From: Sipunculus nudus
Lineage: Eukaryota; Annelida; Sipuncula; Golfingiida; Sipunculidae
Assembly (NCBI GenBank): GCA_026874595.1
Contig: CM049307.1
Span: forward strand, 77,664,643 to 77,728,642
Length of the DNA stretch: 64,000 nucleotides
Direction of reading: 5' to 3'
Program-made: the position numbers and the translations under genes
Shown here: positions 46,634 to 58,200 of the stretch, one piece after another
How positions within the stretch are numbered: the first letter of the stretch is position 1
Layout: each line of letters opens with the position of its first letter
The notes under the pieces: model-generated
What the model saw: only the letters and a program-made list of their open reading frames with translations
Database searches by the model: none
What the model was told of the DNA's origin: nothing

Positions 46634-47851
46634 ATGCGAATGAAATCAATGGGACGTCAAACGTCAACGAGTGCAACCAGGCGCACCGTAGCGGGTCACA
46701 AGTGGAAACGTCACAGGTCGAAACGGAAAACACGCATATACAACAGTGCCCTCAAACTGAAAGCGGCATATCGGTTGAACACGATACTGTTTGACCCGAG
46801 CAAAAGTTCAAAAAGGTTCAGAGAAATGTCACTGTCCGCATATGGGAAAGACGTGGCGCAAGGGCAACTGCCACACATTCAACATGAACGGTCAAACGAT
46901 CTAAAGTCTGACATCCTGCCATTCGGACGCCCCGGAGTTTTTTACACAAACACGAAAGATATGCCAGTGCCGATGTTCACAAATGACGTCTTGGACATCG
47001 GTGGTATGCGCTCTCGCGTACAGGACGCTACCTGTTGCCTGGACCTTAATATTTTTGCCGACCCTGTACACAGCGGAGCAGTGGTTCCCTTCAGGGAGTG
47101 TTCCACCTGTCTTGCCATGAAGCGCAAGTATCTCAGCGAGCATCCTGTATTCCCTGATCAAGTGACGCCTTTCAAACAGGATCGGTCGGAGGAAGGTTCG
47201 TCCTGCATCGAGGAAGTCAATGTGCACGCGTTGCTTCATGACGTTAACTCCTTTGTACAGGCACCGCGGGCGATCTTGCTTGACGAACAACAAGGGAAAG
47301 ATGGGTCGGGGCACGCATCGCAAGAGGCGTTCGTGCTCCTGCAGGGACTGCACCGTGCGTTCTCTAGGAATCCCGGCTGTGCCAGCCTCCTGGACGCGAA
47401 AAGTTTGGTGTGCATGGCGGTAGAATTTACAGTCGGCGCAGGGAAGAGAGCCGTTCACATGTTGAGAACAATATTCGCTTGTATGGCTAAACATAACGTG
47501 CACCCGGACTCGTGCCGTCTGGACATCATGATCGATGACCCACACAATTGCGGCCTGCCAGGAGGATACCTCTCGCTAAAGTCGTGCACCTTCAGCTGCA
47601 CAGGCTTCTTGCATATATGCCGCAATGCGCTCCGAACCCTATCAGCTCACGTCGACTACTACCGTGAAAGTTTTAGGATCTCATGGCAGGTGTACCCAGA
47701 CGGCACACGGGGGTTCACGGTTGAACTTCCCGTTTGTGCATCGTCTGTCGACACGCGCACATTGACGTGTGATGATCGTATGTATCTAAAAACTTACGCA
47801 TCTGAGGACTGGTACGGATTGTTGGAAGAGTGGGTCGCAACGGGATTGTGA
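46634..47851 (+). CDS. UL31-like nuclear egress protein
   Basis: 405 residues from the ATG at 46634; the frame opens at a TTG two codons earlier and other ATGs follow at 46640 and 46649. The N terminus is strongly basic (Arg/Lys-rich to about residue 45), as in UL31-family proteins that carry nuclear signals there. A Cys-Cys at 134-135 and Cys156-x-x-Cys159 resemble the UL31 zinc site, which also uses a later His. Two hydrophobic Cys/His-rich strands follow near residues 300-330. It starts 66 bases after the UL32-like gene with no poly(A) signal between. UL31 works with the membrane protein UL34 to bud capsids through the inner nuclear membrane; no UL34 candidate was identified here. Confidence 0.5.
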   Translation: MRMKSMGRQTSTSATRRTVAGHKWKRHRSKRKTRIYNSALKLKAAYRLNTILFDPSKSSKRFREMSLSAYGKDVAQGQLPHIQHERSNDLKSDILPFGRPGVFYTNTKDMPVPMFTNDVLDIGGMRSRVQDATCCLDLNIFADPVHSGAVVPFRECSTCLAMKRKYLSEHPVFPDQVTPFKQDRSEEGSSCIEEVNVHALLHDVNSFVQAPRAILLDEQQGKDGSGHASQEAFVLLQGLHRAFSRNPGCASLLDAKSLVCMAVEFTVGAGKRAVHMLRTIFACMAKHNVHPDSCRLDIMIDDPHNCGLPGGYLSLKSCTFSCTGFLHICRNALRTLSAHVDYYRESFRISWQVYPDGTRGFTVELPVCASSVDTRTLTCDDRMYLKTYASEDWYGLLEEWVATGL

Positions 47852-48219
47852 CGACCCCGGTCGTTCGATATACATTTATACCAGGTTATGCATATGGTTT
47901 GATACACTTATTATTAGGTAATAAACTGTATCGTCTTTATATGATTATGTCTGGTTTTTTTCATCGCATTGACAGTTACACGTAATGACTAGCATTCTCT
48001 TCACTGTCCGCTTTTGTCGATCAATCATTCACACGCACATCATCACACAATAAACAACAGTACATGTCATCGAAGGAAAAACAATGTTTTATTCGAAGAG
48101 TATAAACACCATAGACCATGCACCCACATATTTTACAGTCTCTTAACCCTGTTAAGGCTCCAGATCAAGTTAAACACCATAGACCATGCACCCACATATT
48201 TTGCAGTCTCTTAACCCTG
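47852..48219. other. Convergent 3' gap with duplicated segment
   Basis: 368 bases, no gene. AATAAA at 47920-47925 ends the plus unit, TTTATT at 48088-48093 ends the minus 153 aa gene, and a 68-base tandem duplication fills 48103-48238. Confidence 0.6.
47920..47925 (+). terminator. Poly(A) signal, UL32/UL31-like pair
   Basis: AATAAA 69 bases after the stop of the UL31-like gene; the only one on this strand after the pair. Confidence 0.6.
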
Positions 48220-48238
48220 TTAAGGCTCCAGATCAAGT
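48103..48238. repeat. 68-base tandem duplication
   Basis: Two copies (48103-48170 and 48171-48238) differ at one base. The right copy contains the last six codons and the stop of the 153 aa gene; the left copy is the same sequence repeated downstream of that stop. A recent local duplication. Confidence 0.88.
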
Positions 48239-48681
48239 TGTTGGAGTGATTCTGCCATCATCTGCGCACGCTTTTCCTCTCTCTTCTTGTTCTGTTCCTT
48301 TTCGTTCCTTTTCCGTCTTGGGTTGACAGGAACGTCCTTCGGGCGACATCTGTCTTGTGTATTTTGTGTCGTTCTGCCTATCTGTTCAAGCAGCCTAGTG
48401 CTCCTTGCCTCCATCTTCATATTGCGTTCAATCGTATCTTGCGACGATCTGGAAGTTGGAAACACGTCTAAAGAAGCCGCGCCGGGATCCTGCATATTCG
48501 CGATCAAAACCTGTTGCATTCGTTTCATATCTTTCGATAAAGCCGTACATTCCCCGACTATCTGCCAAAGCCTACCGATTATCAGCGCCAACCAATCGAT
48601 CGGTATCAACACTTTGGTCTCGCTACTAGCGACGGGTACAGAACTGTCTCGCGTGGCTTGGTTACTTTCCGAGCCGCTCAT
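48220..48681 (-). CDS. Small basic helical protein
   Basis: 153 residues, ATG start. A Ser/Thr-rich N terminus is followed by a hydrophobic helix (about residues 24-42) and two charged helices. Between them, and in the last 40 residues, lie Lys/Arg-rich clusters (Arg-Arg-Lys-Arg, Lys-Lys-Arg-Glu-Glu-Lys-Arg), consistent with a nuclear or nucleic-acid-binding protein. No domain recognised. Its final six codons and stop lie in the right copy of a 68-base duplication. It is divergent from the 719 aa gene with a 213-base gap between. Confidence 0.6.
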   Translation of the reverse strand: MSGSESNQATRDSSVPVASSETKVLIPIDWLALIIGRLWQIVGECTALSKDMKRMQQVLIANMQDPGAASLDVFPTSRSSQDTIERNMKMEARSTRLLEQIGRTTQNTQDRCRPKDVPVNPRRKRNEKEQNKKREEKRAQMMAESLQQLDLEP

Positions 48682-48894
48682 GGTGCCGTGATGTGTAGAA
48701 TGTGCGCTCGTGTCTGATTGGAATGCCTATGTGGTTTGGTATTTATTTGTGTTTCCCGGCGGTCACATGTCCTGGCGCTATTTGTGATGACGGGTGTCAC
48801 AAATAGTGCAGATAACGTCTGACTGGACGAACTACTCAACAGTAACAAAAACAACGGTTCGGTTTTATAGTGTCACTAACAGGAAACAGCTGCG

Positions 48895-51054
48895 ATGTCC
48901 TCTGCCGGGGACAGGCTGGACCTCACATGTGAAAACAAGTGTATAGACAAACATGATCTATACGGATACCTGTCACCCGTGCGCACCATGCCCGGTGGCA
49001 GCCAGGGGTATGGCCCGGGTATACATAAAAACTGTTTCGTTGTGGGACTTCCATTGCTCACAGGAGATACATCCCCTGCTATGATGTTGTCGGCCTGCGA
49101 CGGCGTTAGCCCCGTGGAGTACACACGCCTTTCCCGGTGGAACGTCCACGGAAGGGACGGGGAACTGAACATTTCTGGTAACTACATCACATGCTCTACA
49201 GGTGTCGGGATGGAGTCTGGTCGGGTTACGTCGAACGAGCACCAGGTAAAAACCATGAGAAACAGCGGCCCTTTCACCCTCTCTGTGAACGATCTGGTCT
49301 GTCTGGTGCCGATATACCCTTTGCTGACACCGAACGACAGGCACTCACACAAGGACGAGATACCCCCGAATGACCCCGCCAACCCATACGGACCCCCTGT
49401 TAGCATTGCCAAGGCGACCGCGCACGGCCTGACGTTTCCGGCCACCGTACCTATCTTTAAGATGCCTGAGGTGTTCACCGGTGTGCTGACGGGTTTAGTG
49501 TGTAAAGTCATGCGGAACGTGGACAAGATGAAGTACGCAAAAGCAGCCAGCTCAAACACGCGCTTGACCATGGAAGAGGAGTTGGGGGAACACCCATTCA
49601 GTCGGACGCTGGAGCCGACCTTGCTCCTGCATCTGTCAAGACTGTTGAAGCATTACGGTTGGCTGCAGTTCTATGCCTTCTGTGACGCAGCTGTACGAGA
49701 TCTCAATCTACCTGATCATGCTGCTTTGTCAGCACCTGGCATGCCACAAAGGGGTTTGATGAAAGAATCCACAGCTCTGAAGAATACACTTAAGACGCTT
49801 TCTGCCAATTCAAATCTAAAAGAGAGTGAAAAAGCAACCAACACTCTTGCTTTGCGGGCAGGTTTGAAAGCCGTTTGGACATCAATATGCAGCTTGGCAC
49901 ATGCCTATAACCCCCCAGTATATGGCAGGGTTGTACAGAGCAGGGCGTCCTCTATGACAGGTCACGCCATTACCCCACATAGTTTTTTTGACTGCTTCGT
50001 GACTGGTACAAATGAACTACCTAGCGTTATACCACAAACAACGCTTCATAACCAGCTCGAACCATATGGCGCCGGGACGCACGGGGCTTTGCCGGCTGGT
50101 TTTTTCTATAAGTTTGATACCACGTCACAAGGTACCACTTTCCGACCCCTTATTTTAGACGAAACAAACCCTAGTGATTTCTCGACGTATGCCACTGCTT
50201 GGCAGCAGTGCAGGGAAACGCGAATGAAAGCGAAAGCTAACGTGCGCCAACGTGACGTGTGCATAGTGGAGCTAGTCAACAACGGCCCGGATGACATCAA
50301 CACCCACATGGGTGCCTACTTGTGCGTGCAACCTCCTGTAATAATGCCGGAGTCGGGGTTTGGGGAAGATCTGCCTTACGACGATGACCCGAAACCGGGG
50401 GTGCTACGGCGGTGGGATCGGCTCGAGGCGGAGCATGTCGATGCCATCTGTGCTTACGGGCACTACCAGATATCGCATCACTTCGACAAGCTGTTCCACC
50501 CCCCTTCCAAAGACGAACAGTCGTTCTCCCGCAGGCAACCGTCTCTGGCCAACAGCGTGCGCCTTGTCTGTATTTTGGCGAACCAACTGCGTATGTGCAA
50601 CAACGTCTGTGGTTCGGCGCTCAGAAGCCTTGCCGAAGAGTGCTGCCTGGAAGACGGGAACCTGGAATCAAATGTGGCAATCTGTGACCCGGGTTTTGAT
50701 GCTCCTAACCTTATTGACGCCCCAGCTAACCAACCGGCAGGCTACGATGAGGGTCAAACGGCAGATCCTGTTATAGTGCAAAAAACACAGCTTTACGCAT
50801 TCAAAGATGTCATGAACCCAGGAGCTGACATGGATGTTTACGAAGACAGGGATTTGTCTTCCCGCATAACATGTGCACAGGCTATGTTACACGAGATCAT
50901 AAGAACAGCTTCCGCCTTGTACGATGAAATATTCAGCGTAACCCCCGTTGCCGTTGCACTGAGGGCCACCGGTGTGAACCCAAGCAGCAACAGGACAGAA
51001 GACGGAGCTTTGATCATCCCTCCCGGTGCCACGTTTGAGGCGCGTGTTATCTAA
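48895..51054 (+). CDS. Unknown 719 aa protein, probably structural
   Basis: ATG start, soluble, no signal peptide. It is rich in Gly, Pro, Thr and Asn in the first 170 residues, which read as strands and loops. A Lys-rich helical stretch follows (about 205-330), then a long polar region with several Asp clusters. The balance of residues resembles capsid or vertex proteins more than enzymes, but no motif supports a specific assignment. It carries its own AATAAA (51104-51109) and faces the 153 aa gene across a divergent gap. I do not recognise it. Confidence 0.65.
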   Translation: MSSAGDRLDLTCENKCIDKHDLYGYLSPVRTMPGGSQGYGPGIHKNCFVVGLPLLTGDTSPAMMLSACDGVSPVEYTRLSRWNVHGRDGELNISGNYITCSTGVGMESGRVTSNEHQVKTMRNSGPFTLSVNDLVCLVPIYPLLTPNDRHSHKDEIPPNDPANPYGPPVSIAKATAHGLTFPATVPIFKMPEVFTGVLTGLVCKVMRNVDKMKYAKAASSNTRLTMEEELGEHPFSRTLEPTLLLHLSRLLKHYGWLQFYAFCDAAVRDLNLPDHAALSAPGMPQRGLMKESTALKNTLKTLSANSNLKESEKATNTLALRAGLKAVWTSICSLAHAYNPPVYGRVVQSRASSMTGHAITPHSFFDCFVTGTNELPSVIPQTTLHNQLEPYGAGTHGALPAGFFYKFDTTSQGTTFRPLILDETNPSDFSTYATAWQQCRETRMKAKANVRQRDVCIVELVNNGPDDINTHMGAYLCVQPPVIMPESGFGEDLPYDDDPKPGVLRRWDRLEAEHVDAICAYGHYQISHHFDKLFHPPSKDEQSFSRRQPSLANSVRLVCILANQLRMCNNVCGSALRSLAEECCLEDGNLESNVAICDPGFDAPNLIDAPANQPAGYDEGQTADPVIVQKTQLYAFKDVMNPGADMDVYEDRDLSSRITCAQAMLHEIIRTASALYDEIFSVTPVAVALRATGVNPSSNRTEDGALIIPPGATFEARVI

Positions 51055-51103
51055 ATGTTTGGCACGTCGCAATGCCGAAACACAAAAACACACATGTTAC
51101 TTG

Positions 51104-51109
51104 AATAAA
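51104..51109 (+). terminator. Poly(A) signal, 719 aa gene
   Basis: AATAAA 50 bases after the stop. Confidence 0.65.
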
Positions 51110-51299
51110 TAAACACGATACCAACACAATGCATTTTTTTATCATTTGAATTTATTCCACATGCAACATATCTAGTCGTCGCGTTTTTCATCGTACATGT
51201 GATACCCTGTCCTGAGAATGCTACCCGTATTTGTAATGCACGACGTGAGTGACGTCAGCATAGACTCGGTTTCGTGGTACATCATAACACGCCGGAAGG

Positions 51300-52160
51300 A
51301 TGATGAGTTCTACGTTGAACACGACGCATGGGCGTCCTGGTGAGTTTCAGGGCAGGCGACTTCTGCGTAAGGTTGTGTCACACACAACATCACATAAACT
51401 GACAAGGGACCAAACGGCTGTGCTGGAACACCGGTTTCAGCCTGGGGACCGCATCCATGTTATCGGGGAAGACGGCTGTGGTAAATCCGTAGCCGTGATG
51501 GAGAAGGCCTGGGCGGAACCACGTTTCCGTTTCCTGTGGATTGTAAGGTGTTCTGATACATGGCGGCGTCTCAAGGCCGTCTGTCCGAAGAACGTTACCA
51601 TATTACCATTAGACCAAGTGCTTGACGGGGCCACGGATAACCACCTGCACCACGACCAACGTTTAACCATTAAACGCCTCATACTATCGATGGTTAACCC
51701 GCCCGCGCCAACAAGGCTGGTATTTGAAACATTTATGGCGTTTCTGCTTGATTATGACACCGTCCACGTGTGTAAAGACCACGTTCCCTCAGCTGACTCT
51801 GTATATTGGCAGTACTCCGCATTTACGCCTGATGACATTGTCCGCCTGGCCAATGGTATGTGGCAACACATATACAACTTCATGTGTTCAAACGGTGATT
51901 ACAATGGGTTGACCTGCGCAGACGTCCCTTATCCCGTTCTTCTGAAATTATGTGCCACCCATTTTTTTCATGTAGTCGTCATGGATGATGTTCATCTGCT
52001 TCCCACACGCCACATGTTGCTGTTTCAACGTTTCCCACAAATACAGATCCTCATCGGAAATTACGAGGCGGGAGGAGTCGTCCAAACGTGGTGGGCCATG
52101 CCCCCTTCTGCGACCACCACTTTCAGTATAACAGATGCTTTGCATAGCACGGACAGTTAG
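51300..52160 (+). CDS. P-loop protein, half of an SF1-type helicase
   Basis: 286 residues, ATG start. A Leu-Thr-x-x-Gln segment (about 34-38) resembles the Q motif that precedes motif I in superfamily 1 helicases. The Walker A box Gly-Glu-Asp-Gly-Cys-Gly-Lys-Ser is at 56-63. A Walker-B-like Val-Val-Met-Asp-Asp-Val-His (Asp229-Asp230) lies 170 residues on, where helicase motif II is expected. A Leu-Ile-Gly-Asn stretch after it may be motif III. The protein then ends: the second RecA domain with motifs IV-VI is missing. So it is either a truncated helicase, a stand-alone ATPase, or a regulatory half that needs a partner. It is not a terminase (no nuclease domain). It precedes AATAAA at 52206. 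Confidence 0.58.
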   Translation: MMSSTLNTTHGRPGEFQGRRLLRKVVSHTTSHKLTRDQTAVLEHRFQPGDRIHVIGEDGCGKSVAVMEKAWAEPRFRFLWIVRCSDTWRRLKAVCPKNVTILPLDQVLDGATDNHLHHDQRLTIKRLILSMVNPPAPTRLVFETFMAFLLDYDTVHVCKDHVPSADSVYWQYSAFTPDDIVRLANGMWQHIYNFMCSNGDYNGLTCADVPYPVLLKLCATHFFHVVVMDDVHLLPTRHMLLFQRFPQIQILIGNYEAGGVVQTWWAMPPSATTTFSITDALHSTDS

Positions 52161-52205
52161 GTAAAAAGAGGATGAACCACTTAAACATGCGGCAGACTAT
52201 CAGAT

Positions 52206-52275
52206 AATAAATTACTATTTAATATTTCTGATGTTGGTTGTTATCTCATACAGATCAGGTGTTGTTGTTTTTATT
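52206..52275. terminator. Facing poly(A) signals
   Basis: AATAAA on the plus strand at 52206-52211 for the P-loop gene; TTTATT at 52270-52275, AATAAA on the minus strand for the giant gene, 18 bases after its stop. Confidence 0.6.
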
Positions 52276-52292
52276 TTATGTTAATGATCACC

Positions 52293-55200
52293 TCATTCGT
52301 CGCTCATGTAAAGCCGGATAAGGTCATACTCGTCGTTCAGATTACGGCCTTTTCGGGGGGGTAATATCGCAAGCGGCTGTGTTTGGCGGATCGTGTTTAG
52401 GGTGTTACATAAAACCGTAAACAGTTCCGAATCATGAATAGGGCCTTTGGTCTGTGTCTGATGCTTGTGCACACCAGGGGTTGGTACGTGCATGTTCCTG
52501 TGTTCCACGTGTCGATCAACCGGAATGTCAACCGGAATGAACTCGCGACTTGATCTGGGAGAGCGGGGTGTGGCCGTCATTTCACGTGAACCGAATAAAG
52601 TGGACCGTTGACCCTCCCGCTGGTAGGAACGGCTTGGCTGGTCTTCGTAGACGAATTGAACGCCTTGTCTCCGTGTATCCTCACTTTTAACATTTTTGCG
52701 ATGGTCTTCACGTGCACCTGTTGCATCCTTCACGTATGAGGTGTCCCGGGCATCAGACGAGTGGATGCTTATCCCCAATAACGTATCGGATTCCTGTGAT
52801 TGTGTAACATCTGATTTTGTAGAAACGTTTGCGTAAGGAGCTCTGTACAGTGGCACAGTAACACCTGTTTCTGTAGGTACTTTTGTTTTAGGGGCTCCAT
52901 ATTGTGGCGCAATCACTTTTGATTCTGTAGAGACCTTTGTGTATGGAGATATGTGTTGTAGCGCAGTTTGGACGGGATCGGTCAACATGGATACATGTAT
53001 GGTTGGTTTGGCGGGTATATTTGTTCTGTTAGGAATGATGATGTCGTGGGATTGTGTATCTTTTAGACGCAACCCTTTTTCACGCCGTCTGGTATTTGGG
53101 TGTTTAGATTTATGAATTGACGGACGGTTTGGCTGTGAATGGCTCTTCAATCGTTGCCTGTCACCCGTCTCATATGTATCCGATGATATATTCTGTGTTT
53201 CCGCAGTACCTGATAGAGTGCGAATGTCTCCTATGCTCATGTTAGCAAATGGCTCTGTTAATTCCCTACCTAAGTCTGCCCTTTGTTGTGCATATGGACC
53301 GGAGTCTATCTGACCCTGTGTTATTACGTCATCGAAAAATTCGTAACTGCGATGTTGTTTCCTGTTAGGCAGGTGTTCTTGTACGTCATCGTCTGACTTT
53401 GATCGTACATATGCGCATGATATATCACTTGCTGTTTGTGAGACAGTTAACGGAGATATCTCAGGAGATATATCACGCGAGTTGCTATTTAGCAACTCCT
53501 CCGTCTGTTGTATCTCGTGAAACAGAGACACGCCGTCATCTTCTGACCCTGTGTGTCCCTGTGTCATATGGTGTTGCTGTACATTTAGATTTTGTAGTTC
53601 TGTATCTGAGAGTTCGTCGGCACGAAACTGTGTTTCATTGTCGTTGGGCCTTGCAACTTCTTCGTTTGTGTACATCTGCAACGGAAATTCTGGGTGCTGG
53701 TCCGACGAAACACACTCCAGGTGACCGCGATCACACCAAGGGATGAGTCCCGCGTCATCGCTCGCCTTTGTTGTGCGGACTCTGTAAACCCTTCGAAACC
53801 AACCCCGTTCAGCTTCAACGGGACCGCATATCCTTTCGCCAAACGCAAACGACAGTTGGTTTACTTTCTCGTTGTGTTCGTTTGCCACAGCGTACCCCGT
53901 CGGCAGGAACCGCTCACCACCGTCCGTGTTGAGACCGTCTGTAAGTATCTGCACGCTTATTATAGGAATGAACGTCGAACCCCTCAAACCATCCAGGTAC
54001 TTGTTGACTGGGACGTGAGTGCTGCTAGACGCGGACGACCTCGGAAGTGCAGCAAACAAGGGCAGGGCGCTTTGGTCGAAAGAGAAGAAGTACCGGAGTA
54101 TATCTGTTGGGCAGGTGTCCGCCGTGAGAGGGGCAGGGTAAGCAGAAGCCGGATCGATGATTCTATCCACGTTTGGGTTGTACGTGGAATTGGTCCATTC
54201 GCGATGAAAAGGTATTTTGCTGCCGGCCACGGTGTCGTAACACGTGGCCAATGGTATACCCGTGACGAGCGAAAAGAGGATGACGTCAAATCGGCACCAA
54301 CCTTGTGCCTTGCTTTTCATACCCGAGCATGGCCACGATACATCATACGCTCGCACGTTGGAGCCATCCTGTACGTATTCTTCCGGCTTGTCCAACCCGT
54401 ACACGTGTTGAAGGACACTCCGCTGCATATCTGCTGCTTCATGCATTGCTACCTGTCTTTCTTCGAATTGAAAACCATTGTTTTCATTTCCACATCTCGT
54501 TGGCAAGTGCGTGTATTCTTCCAAGATGTGGTCCCAAACTGACCCGACACCGTGGCCGTGTTGTGCCCACAGTGTTTCCAAGACTTCGGAGTCGATCATA
54601 CGTCCGGCTGTCACTGCATAAGCCATAAAGCCTCTTAGCGTTTCGGCAACACGCAAGCACAAACGGTCGTCCCATCGTGGCTGATTGTTTGTTGACCATC
54701 GCGTCGGTATATCCTTGCTCAGAACGTAGTGGTGGAGGCCTGTTTTACCGAGCAAGGCTTTCAGGCCCCAGTGCACATTGGAGCCGCAAAACGCGAAGAC
54801 AGCTGCCGTACATGTTGCCAACCAGAAAAGGTGTGAGGTCCGTCCCGTGTCCGAAATGATGCTGTCCGTCATCCTGACCCATTGAAAGAGATCTTTGTCT
54901 TTCAAATTGTAGACGGGTCTCCCACACACGTTAAAAAAGGTCGGCAATTCGCCCCAGGGCCCGACGTCTTGCTCACCGTTTATTGCCCTGGCGGAATTCA
55001 CTTTTTTCATGGCCAGACAGAACCTGATCCCGTACACCCACAGGCAGTGCCATGTCTCCTGGGCTTTTTGTGAGCTGATCCACCATCCCTTGACGCCATC
55101 TGACCGCGTCTCAACACCTGTCTGACGTCCATGCTCAGCCTTCAATGCTTCCAATGTTTGTCGCGTGATAAACGGATATACGCATTCGAGTACCCTGAAC

Positions 55201-58200
55201 ACGTGCCGCGCGACCTTGTATAAACCAGATGTGTTACTGGTGCCATCGTTCGGAATTAGGTCCGTGACGGAAACAGTTTGTTTTGTCGTAATACGATCCA
55301 GGGGTTCACGACTGAACGGCAAGGCGGCTTCCACTGTGATGTGTTCTGACGAATTGTCCTGTCGTCCGGCGGCTTGCGCTAACCCTGTCGTGCAACAAAA
55401 TATTGTGTCCATGTCACATTGCGGCACTGTGTAACAGTCGTTTTCGTTTGTACATGTGAACAACCAGTTCCCTTCGTAACGCGCACCCTCTCTAGTACTC
55501 AAAGCGATATCGTGTTCTCCGCGTGCCTTGAAAAACTGTTGAAATATAGTACATTGCGTTTGGAAAGTACTTGGGTCATTCAGAAACATAACAGTGTCTT
55601 CTGACAATAATGGACGCACTACGGACATGTTGTCTGCTGCGGCGTCTAATTCGTTGTGGCCATCAGACTGTTCTCGGATATGCATCCACGCAGAGACGGG
55701 TCCGATAATTTCGTAAAGGCTAGAACACGTATTTGGCTCGGGTTTCCGCATTAGTCGCGTGAAACCTAAACTTGTGGAATTTGCCACAACAGCAACCAAA
55801 GGAACACCGGGCGGTTTGGTTGCGTACACGTCGTCAATGTGAGCAAAGCTGTAATGTGAACGTGGGTTGTCAACCTTGCCGTGCGTGACCTCCTGCATGC
55901 ACACATGCAAGCTCAAATGTGCCTGCACTAACACACGTTCCTGTAACGGGGAGGGTTGAGTTCGCAGCACAACGTGCACCATGTGGTTTAAACACTCTTC
56001 TGGTAACCAACCGCCCGGGTCAGATGGGTACGTGTAACCTGACACACAAACGTCCATTATCACACGCGTTGAATTCCACGTTTCGTAACCTACCGTGATA
56101 TTGTTTTTCTTTAACACTGTGAGCATTCGGGCTTGTTGATCCATTTGACAGTTTACTCTTGCCAACCAGGCGGAACAGAGTTGCCTTAATGCGTCAGGGA
56201 AGGGATGGAGCATTATACCTGTTCCAGACTGGTATGAGATAACTTGTTTGAACAGGAGGTCGCATTCCGCCCGGCTATCGTATTCTACACAAGAGCCCCA
56301 ATTGTTCTCTTTCTGGCTCTTTTTATAAATGTTATGTGTTTTTTCTTGGTGCAACTGCCTGACATCCTTTTGGGAAAGCGTACATTTGTACACCTTAGGG
56401 ATGTTATCCAGCCAGACGCGCACGCGTTTCAGGTTTTCTTTGTCGTCTGTGTCGTCATGTGACACGTGCCGAACAAACGCGGTCATCAAACGTTCTCTGA
56501 CGACCATACCGTCACACCACCACGATTCTTCACACTCTCGTCTTTCGTCTGGTGTGTCAAGATGCGTCGCCCTTTGTATCAATTCCAAAAACGCTTGGTA
56601 TGCATCGATCCTCGTTTTACACGTGTTATATACCTCGTTTAACACTTGCAGACTGACGTTTTCGGTTATGTTGATACGAATTTCTGTGGTTGATGGCCAT
56701 GTGTGTTGCAACCTGCTGAAAGCATCTTCCGCTTCCATCATCATACGGGATAGTTCTTCCCTTTTGTTTAGCACATCCGCCTTATACGAACCTACAGTTC
56801 CGAAGGGGATGGAATCATGTTGTAAAAGGTTGCGCAGGTTTTGTTCCGTATATTCCATAATTGCCACTGACATCTGCACAGCTTGTTGAACAGAACGTCT
56901 ACATTCGGTGAGACGCCCCTCTACGTGTGTATAGTCGTGCAGCCGTTGCTGCTGCATGTCAAACAGACTGAAGACCATAAGGCTTGCTAAACATCCGAGA
57001 GTGTGATGCACCGATAACGCGTTCGCGTGATACGTCATCTGTTCAGTATGTAAGGAGATGAGGTCGAGATGTAGTTTGTCGGCGAGTATCAACATTCGCT
57101 GCGTGACATCTTCCTCTATATCCGCAACTAACTGTTCTACGACACAAGACATGATGTCTGGTACGCTGCGCATGTTGCCTGTTTGAGAATGCGACATTTC
57201 CTCTGTGTACTTCTTCCCCATTAGCGCACGAGTGTCGTCCATATACCTGTTGCATATGTGTTCGTACCACTTACAGGATGTTAAAATGCATTGTATGATC
57301 AACTTGCCATGTTCACAGTGTCTTTCAACTTTTCGGATACATTTATCGATAAGCGTCTTTATGCCATTACGCAAACCGTCAGTATCCGGATTCCTGTTTT
57401 GCTCATTTACTTTACGTTGCAGAAATTCTTTGCATGCTGACACATTGTTTTCTATCAGCGTGGTCCGCCGATCATGTTCTTTGTCAACAGCTCGTTTTGT
57501 CAGTTGTATAATTTGTTGTTGTGTGTTTGCTGATTCGTGCATGAAATTCCTCGTGCCATAACAGGTATGCAGGTGAGTTGACACTTGCGTTTCTGTATGT
57601 ATCTTTGCCTGCAACCAATCCAAGAACAACTGGCTGCTTTTATCGTCCAGCTGCTTGATCCATGCGTCGAGTATATATTGGGGTATATAGGTGCTTACTT
57701 CATTTTGCAGACGTTGCAGGGAATCCTGAATGGCAGACTGTGTCCTATTCCACGAAGGATACACAGTTTGAATGAGCCACGTATGAGCGTATCGGAAACT
57801 GTATATTATGGTCATAGCGTCCTGTAAGATGTCCTGTAGTTCACCTGTATGTCGTATGATGTTATGCAGGTTAACGGAAATACCTTTTCCCGCCACTGTC
57901 ACATCGTCACAGGGCTGCCCTTGGAATAAAGCCGATTCTGCAACGATCAACTGGTGCCCGCTTGATATGTCGTTCCGGATTCGGTCTACAATAGCATGCA
58001 CACTCTGTTTAAAATTATCCGCGTACTTAAGGGCCGTTTGATAGCTGGATCCAGTGATTTGCAACGCTAACGTTTGAAATGCTGTGAGGGTTCCTGCCAC
58101 AAGATCGTACACGTACTGGTATTCCTGCGACTGCAGGATCCAGGAAACGGTGGAGAGCGAAGACTGTACGCGCTCACCCATGCGAGCAGCTTTATCTAGC

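Noticed and set aside
51300-52160. Terminase ATPase
   Set aside because: Too short, lacks the nuclease part and the herpesvirus terminase motif order; the Q motif fits an SF1 helicase better.
53694-54542. 282-codon plus-strand frame
   Set aside because: Antisense to the giant protein gene; no motif and no control signals.
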